In this document: one piece after another, positions 44,941 to 49,255 of the stretch
How positions within the stretch are numbered: the first letter of the stretch is position 1
Layout of the letters: each line of letters begins with the position of its first letter
DNA from: a bacterium
Lineage (GTDB): Bacteria; Hinthialibacterota; Hinthialibacteria; OLB16
Length of the DNA: 49,255 bases
Reading direction: 5' to 3'
NCBI GenBank assembly: GCA_022072055.1
Contig: JAJVIK010000012.1
Span: 1 to 49,255 of the forward strand
Translations under genes and position numbers: made by a program
The notes under the pieces: model-generated
The model's input: only the letters and a program-made list of their open reading frames with translations
Databases searched by the model: none
Told to the model about the DNA's origin: nothing

Positions 44941-46833
44941 TCACCCCCCCGCCAGCCACACATACTTCATGTGCCGCCGGTCCAGGCCGTTCATCGGGAA
45001 GCCGCGCACGTTCGGGGCGAGCAAGCGGAAATCCCGCCGGAAATAAAGGAACAACCAGGCCGCATCCTCCACCGCGACCCTTTCGGCCTCGCGGAAAAGC
45101 CGATTCTGCTCCGCCGGATCCACCGAAGCGAGCGCGGCCTCATACAGGCGGTCGAATTCCGGGTTGGAGTAGCGCGCGTAATTCTCCCCATCCGGGGGGA
45201 TGCCGCTGGTGGCCAGCAGCATCATGGAGTTCTCAGGGCTGGGATAATCGTTCAACCATCCCATGCGGTAGAAGGGGACTTTGCCGTCCCGGACCGTGTC
45301 CAGGTGCATCCGCCATTCCGCCACCTGCAGGGTGACCTTGACTCCAATCGCTGAGAGGTAACCCTGGAGCACCTCGGCGATTTTTATATTCTCCTTTCCC
45401 ATCGCATTGAGCTGAAGCGTAAGTTCCGGGAGTCCCTCCCCGTTGGGGTAGCCGGCTTCCTTGAGAAGGAGCGCCGCCTTCAAGGGATCGTATTTATACG
45501 GCCCTTCTTCAACCGGGTATCCCGGCATCGAGGGGGGCACCACGGCGCCGTTGTTGGGCGTGGCGCGGAAGCGAAGGATGGTTGAGGCGACCTCATCCCG
45601 GTTGACCGCATAGTTCAGCGCTTGACGCAGCTTCACATTCTTGAAGAGCGGATCGGTGGTGAGCATCCCCACATACTCGATCCGCATGAAATTGGAGCTC
45701 TGCGCTTGGAAACGCGAGTACTGGGGTTTGAGGCTGAGGTCCTCATTGAAAATGTTTTCCCACTGATCAATCGGCACGGGATATTGCAGGTGGAGGTTGC
45801 CGTTCAGGAATTCGAAGTGCTCGCTGTTGGCATCCGCGATCTGTGAGATCTCGATCCGGTCGAGGTAAGGCAGCGGCCTGCCCGCCGAGTCCTTTCCCCA
45901 GTATTTCGGGTTCTTCTCAAGCACAATCCGCTGCGCGGGGACCCACTCCACGAATCGAAACGGCCCGGTTCCGACCGGGTTCTTGAAAAAGTCATCGCCG
46001 TACTTTTCGACCGCCTCACGTGGAACCGGCCAGGCGAAAGAATGTCCCATGCGGTAGAGGAACGGCGAAAACGGGCGAACCAGGGTGACCACGAAGGTCC
46101 GCCGGTCGGGCGCGGCCAAGCCCTCCACGCCATGTGAGGCCTTGGCCAGCTCTTCGAGCCGGTTGTCCTCCGCGCGGCGGAAGCGATCCGGTGAGGTCTC
46201 GTCTCGCGCGTTCCCTTTGGCGCGACGGTCGAGCTCGGTTCTGGCCGAGACTCCATCTCGATACTCCTGCGCGCCCTTCACAAACCCCAGGAACATCCAG
46301 GCCCCCGGAGAGGCCACTCGCGGGTCGCATACCCGCTGGAAGGAGTACACGAAATCCTCGGCGGTGACCTCCCGGCCCACTCCACCGGGAAAGCAGGGGT
46401 TGTCGTGGAAAAAGACTCCCTCTCGGAGATGGAAGGTGTACACCAGTCCATCAGGGGAGATCTCCCATGACTTGGCAAGAAGGGGCACGACCTCCAAAGT
46501 GATCGGGTGAAACTCCACAAGGCCATCGTGCAGGGATGTGGCCGCCTCGCTGGAGGCGGTGTCTCGAATCCAGGCCGGGTCCAGGCTGTTGGGGGTTTCC
46601 AGGATGTTGAACCGGAAGGTTCCGCCGGTGGGGCCTGTCGGGAGCTCCAGCTTGTCGGCGGGACAGGCAAGCTTCTGAAGCAGGGAATCGATTTCGGGTT
46701 GGGAGAGGATTGAGGTTCTCCCCAATTGAGCGGACCCAGCTGAACCTGGCGGTGTAGAAACGGGATCCTTCCCGCAGCCCCCCCAAAGGAGCGCGGTCAG
46801 GAGGATAAGGATTGGGAGCCGAGTCTTCTTCAA
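44941..46833 (-). CDS. oligopeptide ABC-transporter substrate-binding lipoprotein
   Basis: About 630 residues from the TTG at 46833 (start LKKTRLPILILLTALLWGGC), preferred to the ATG at 46863 because it gives a standard lipoprotein signal peptide with lipobox WGGC. SBP_bac_5 features: GTFRFNILETPNSLDPAWI, LLAKSWEISPDGLVYTFHLR, GVFFHDNPCF, AEDFVYSFQRV, GTGPFRFVEWVP, IVLEKNPKYWGKD, LRQALNYAVNRD and YMGWLNDYPSPENSM-like end. It would bind peptides or similar solutes outside the membrane for import. No permease or ATPase genes are next to it, so those subunits must be elsewhere. Confidence 0.9.
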   Translation of the reverse strand: MKKTRLPILILLTALLWGGCGKDPVSTPPGSAGSAQLGRTSILSQPEIDSLLQKLACPADKLELPTGPTGGTFRFNILETPNSLDPAWIRDTASSEAATSLHDGLVEFHPITLEVVPLLAKSWEISPDGLVYTFHLREGVFFHDNPCFPGGVGREVTAEDFVYSFQRVCDPRVASPGAWMFLGFVKGAQEYRDGVSARTELDRRAKGNARDETSPDRFRRAEDNRLEELAKASHGVEGLAAPDRRTFVVTLVRPFSPFLYRMGHSFAWPVPREAVEKYGDDFFKNPVGTGPFRFVEWVPAQRIVLEKNPKYWGKDSAGRPLPYLDRIEISQIADANSEHFEFLNGNLHLQYPVPIDQWENIFNEDLSLKPQYSRFQAQSSNFMRIEYVGMLTTDPLFKNVKLRQALNYAVNRDEVASTILRFRATPNNGAVVPPSMPGYPVEEGPYKYDPLKAALLLKEAGYPNGEGLPELTLQLNAMGKENIKIAEVLQGYLSAIGVKVTLQVAEWRMHLDTVRDGKVPFYRMGWLNDYPSPENSMMLLATSGIPPDGENYARYSNPEFDRLYEAALASVDPAEQNRLFREAERVAVEDAAWLFLYFRRDFRLLAPNVRGFPMNGLDRRHMKYVWLAGG

Positions 46834-46840
46834 ATCCGTG

Positions 46841-47098
46841 TCAGTCCTCTTGCATGACGGCAATTTCGTGAGGGGTCAAGGCAAAGATGTAATTGATTCG
46901 CCGTTGATCTTTCGGCGAAAGGTGTTCGCGAATCCGAGACCAGATGGCTGCCTGGCGGTCCGGGAGGTCCAACTCCTCAAAGCCCTCCCACACCAAGAAA
47001 CCACCGATCCGGTCTTCACTGCGTGGCTCCAATTCCAACTCGCTTCCTGGAAACGCCTCATGAAGAACTGACCTTAAGTTGTTTGGAAATTCTTCCAT
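46841..47098 (-). CDS. small BolA-like protein paired with HEPN-like gene
   Basis: 85 residues: LRSVLHEAFPGSELELEPRS, IGGFLVWEGFEELDLPDRQA and INYIFALTPHEIAVM. The order of strand, F-W-E-G-F turn, D-R-Q helix and closing ITPxE segment resembles BolA/class II KH-type proteins, though not closely. It overlaps the HEPN-like gene by 25 bp, a pairing that suggests a two-protein unit such as toxin-antitoxin, but neither partner has confirmed catalytic residues. Confidence 0.6.
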   Translation of the reverse strand: MEEFPNNLRSVLHEAFPGSELELEPRSEDRIGGFLVWEGFEELDLPDRQAAIWSRIREHLSPKDQRRINYIFALTPHEIAVMQED

Positions 47099-47538
47099 CT
47101 CTTGACTCCCTGTCCAACAACCACCTCAGCGGCCATCAGCATTCGGCGGGAATGCTCTCGAAGGAGATCCCCTTTCCGAATCTTCAGGTATAGTTTGGCC
47201 CGCACCAGTTCGGTTCTCAACCCCTCCGAGGTCTGGAACCGGTGGTTGTTCCTCCAGTGGAGCTGGACATATGTGAGCGCCGAGGCGAGCTCCTCCCTCC
47301 TTGCCGAGGGAAAGAGGCGGTCATAGCGCGCGGCCTTCATCAGTCGAAAGAGGTCGTGTCTTTCCTCAAACTGGCTTGGGTCCACGGCGATCCGCAGCCG
47401 GTACGCGCGGAGAATGCATTCCACCGCCAAGCCCGCAAGGAAATGAGCCATCAGATAGGCTCCACCAACATGGAGCTCACCGGCTTCGAGAAGCCGCTCC
47501 TCCGCGGCGTCCCTATAAACCTCCGCGGTAAAACGCAT
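47074..47538 (-). CDS. HEPN-like domain protein
   Basis: 154 residues, helical: GELHVGGAYLMAHFLAGLAV, ECILRAYRLRI, EERHDLFRLMKAARYDRLFP and LTYVQLHWRNNHRF. The AYLMAHFLAGLAVECILRA helix and RHDL segment are typical of HEPN proteins. The RNase motif RX4-6H of toxic HEPNs is not clear. It starts 12 bp after the transketolase gene and overlaps the small BolA-like gene. Confidence 0.65.
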   Translation of the reverse strand: MRFTAEVYRDAAEERLLEAGELHVGGAYLMAHFLAGLAVECILRAYRLRIAVDPSQFEERHDLFRLMKAARYDRLFPSARREELASALTYVQLHWRNNHRFQTSEGLRTELVRAKLYLKIRKGDLLREHSRRMLMAAEVVVGQGVKRWKNFQTT

Positions 47539-47550
47539 GCGGCGCCCCCC

Positions 47551-48390
47551 TCATGCCGCCTCCAGTTCCGCGATGGCCTTTTCCATCTCCTCCTTCTTCG
47601 GGGCTTTGCCGTGCCAGTCGATCCCCCCCTCCATGAACGAGACCCCCTTGCCTTTGATCGTGTCGGCGCGGATGAACACCGGCCGGCCTTGGACTGTCCG
47701 CGCCTCATCGAGGGCCGAGAGGATTTGATCGTAGTCGTGCCCGTTGATGTCGATCACATGCCAATTGAAGGCGCGGATCTTGTCGAGGATCGGCTCCAGC
47801 GGCATGACCTCGGCCACCGGGCCATCGATCTGCCCCTTGTTGTTGTCCAGTATCACCACCAGGTTGTCGAGTTTGAATTTCGCGGCGGAGAGGAGCGCCT
47901 CCCAGACTTGGCCTTCCTGGATTTCGCCATCGCCGACCATGCAGTAGACCCGATAGTCCCGTTTGGCGACACGGGCCGCGAGGGCGATGCCGATGGCGAT
48001 GGAAAGTCCCTGGCCGAGCGAGCCGGTGCAGGCCTCGATGCTGTCGAGGACCGTGCAATCCGGGTGCCCTTGAAGTGGCGAGCCGAGCCGGCGGAGGTTC
48101 ATGAGTTCGGATTCGGGGAAATACCCGGCGTCGGCGAGCAGGCAGTACCACGCCGGGATGCAGTGCCCCTTGGAGAGGACGAAGCGGTCGCGGTCCTCCC
48201 AGCGGGGGTTCTTGGGGTCATGGCGCATTTCCCGGAAGAGTAGGGTGGTCATGAGGTCGGTGGCCGAGAGCGAGCCGCCTGGGTGGCCCGATCCGGCGGC
48301 GGTGATCATCTTGATGGAGTTGATCCGGGCTTTCCGGGCGATCTCCTTGAGGGTGGCGACATCGGTGGTGGGGGAAGCGGCCGTGGGCAT
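47551..48390 (-). CDS. transketolase, N-terminal subunit
   Basis: 279 residues, complete for a split transketolase N-terminal half: ITAAGSGHPGGSLSATDLM, DRFVLSKGHCIPAWYCLLAD, LQGHPDCTVLDSIEACTGSL, GQGLSIAIGIALAARVAKRD and thiamine-diphosphate motif MVGDGEIQEGQVWEALLSAA with DNNKGQIDG. It transfers two-carbon units in the pentose phosphate pathway, together with a C-terminal subunit. That subunit normally follows directly; here HEPN and BolA-like genes follow, so the partner must lie elsewhere. Confidence 0.93.
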   Translation of the reverse strand: MPTAASPTTDVATLKEIARKARINSIKMITAAGSGHPGGSLSATDLMTTLLFREMRHDPKNPRWEDRDRFVLSKGHCIPAWYCLLADAGYFPESELMNLRRLGSPLQGHPDCTVLDSIEACTGSLGQGLSIAIGIALAARVAKRDYRVYCMVGDGEIQEGQVWEALLSAAKFKLDNLVVILDNNKGQIDGPVAEVMPLEPILDKIRAFNWHVIDINGHDYDQILSALDEARTVQGRPVFIRADTIKGKGVSFMEGGIDWHGKAPKKEEMEKAIAELEAA

Positions 48391-48586
48391 GGAAACAATT
48401 CTCCTTACGGTTGGGTCTGGACCCGATGGGCGGGGGAGACACCCCCTCGCGCCGGGAAGGGGGAAGTATAAGGGGGGGGAGACAGGGGGGCAACCGGCGA
48501 GTGGAATCGACTCATGGGACGCCTACCAGGTTTTCAAACGGAGGAAGCCTCATCCTTTAGAGAATTTCTAATTGAAAAGAATGTTG
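48391..48586. other. intergenic region between divergent genes
   Basis: No gene is seen. The half near transketolase is rich in G and C runs (GTATAAGGGGGGGG around 48467); a promoter for transketolase is not evident. The half to the right is AT-richer and leads into the promoter at 48587. I see no riboswitch-like structure. Confidence 0.4.
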
Positions 48587-48615
48587 TTGACACATGGACA
48601 TCGACTCAATACTAT
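48587..48615 (+). promoter_or_regulatory. promoter of the exported repeat-type protein gene
   Basis: TTGACA (48587-48592), 17-bp spacer, TACTAT (48610-48615). Predicted leader of about 80 nt to the ATG at 48703, which follows AGAGGAG (48687-48693). Confidence 0.6.
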
Positions 48616-48702
48616 CCTATCCCCCTGTCCGTAAGCCGTGGACTGGCTTGAATGCGTGGCTGTACAGTTGAACACATACTGGCTAAAGAGGAGACGCGTT
48701 TA

Positions 48703-49255
48703 ATGGTCTGGACCATGACAACAGTCTTAATCTCGATTTGGACCCTTAACATGGCGTGGATAGCTGCAACCCCTGAACAAGGAGCAGCCGTCCGGGAAGC
48801 GATGCTCACTGATTACGCACGTGCCGAAGCCGTTATCGGCCAGGGCGAGCTGGTCAGCGCGCTCCCCGAAAGCGGGCGGGTCCTCTATGTGTGGCGGGAG
48901 AGCGGCGACTTCCTGGACCTGCTTCGTAAGGTTGAGGAAGCCTATGCCTCCCAGACCGAGCAGGCGAGCCGGGAGGGGCTGCGACAGCGAAGCCAGGAGA
49001 TTCAATCGGGAACAGCCGAAGGGATCATGCTCCTCGACGCGGCGATCCTGAACCGAGCGCTGGGCAACCTGGTCGGGGCCGAGGAGTGCCTGCGCAAGGC
49101 GGTTGAAGACCCGCTCTACGTCGAGAATCCGGGTGTTGGAGTTCTGCTGGGTCGAACCTTGCTCGACGCCGGGCGGCTCGCCGACGCCACCCCCGAATAC
49201 GAACTCGCCGTTCTTCTCGCCGAGCAGCTCGGCGATCCCTCCGCCGTGTTCGCCG
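48703..49255 (+). CDS. exported TPR-like protein, partial (3' end outside window)
   Basis: At least 184 residues, open to the window edge. MVWTMTTVLISIWTLNMAWI is a signal peptide or membrane anchor; cleavage is probably after IAA. The mature part is helical, with AVREAMLTDYARAEAVIGQG, LDAAILNRALGNLVGAEECL, VGVLLGRTLLDAGRLADATP and EYELAVLLAEQLGDPS, i.e. tetratricopeptide-like repeats for protein binding in the periplasm. The function is unknown. Confidence 0.7.
   Translation, partial: MVWTMTTVLISIWTLNMAWIAATPEQGAAVREAMLTDYARAEAVIGQGELVSALPESGRVLYVWRESGDFLDLLRKVEEAYASQTEQASREGLRQRSQEIQSGTAEGIMLLDAAILNRALGNLVGAEECLRKAVEDPLYVENPGVGVLLGRTLLDAGRLADATPEYELAVLLAEQLGDPSAVFA

Overview
The window is one contiguous piece of a GC-rich bacterial chromosome carrying a complete-looking temperate siphovirus prophage of about 41.5 kb (3332-44856), integrated in a tRNA-Gly(TCC) gene. 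The host cannot be named from this sequence. A lipoprotein-type oligopeptide-binding protein suggests an envelope with lipoproteins. The PPi-type phosphofructokinase, the split transketolase and the palindrome-rich intergenic repeats at the left edge suggest an uncultivated or environmental lineage, but this is only a hint.

Host left flank (1-3379): a repeat-filled intergenic region with a possible gene remnant, a MoxR AAA+ ATPase, a pyrophosphate-type phosphofructokinase and tRNA-Gly. Host right flank (44857-49255): an oligopeptide ABC-transporter binding lipoprotein, a small BolA-like protein overlapping a HEPN-like protein, the N-terminal half of a transketolase without its C-terminal partner next to it, and the start of an exported repeat-type protein running off the window.

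Prophage, read on the minus strand. The early operon runs from about 15.1 kb down to 3.3 kb: XRE regulator, several small proteins, a second HTH protein, recombination genes (DnaQ-like exonuclease, SMC/SbcC-like ATPase), an initiator-like protein with iteron-like repeats inside its gene, SSB, an ERCC4-type nuclease, DUF5131, methyltransferase, excisionase and integrase. A plus-strand gene with an apparently leaderless start diverges from the early operon, in the position a lysogenic repressor would take. Beyond it lies cargo: three plus-strand genes for exported or membrane proteins, and an independently controlled NYN-domain RNase gene.

The late operon runs from 44.7 kb down to 18.3 kb: zincin-like protein, two ParB-domain proteins around an IbrA-like PP-loop enzyme, GNAT, HNH, terminases, portal, minor head protein, an NrdR-like zinc ribbon, scaffold, capsid, connectors, tail tube, frameshifted tail chaperones, tape measure, Dit, fibres, tail hub, then secreted proteins and lysis genes, closed by an intrinsic terminator.

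Three observations stand out. (1) A 78-residue NrdR-like zinc ribbon, lacking the ATP cone, is followed immediately by two NrdR-box-like palindromes 31 bp apart, just upstream of the scaffold and capsid genes. (2) The attachment core lies inside the integrase reading frame, so integration removes 28 C-terminal residues and separates int from the late operon it would adjoin in the circular phage. (3) The NYN cargo gene has a -35/-10 promoter with a perfect palindrome in its spacer and a terminator-like hairpin between promoter and start codon.
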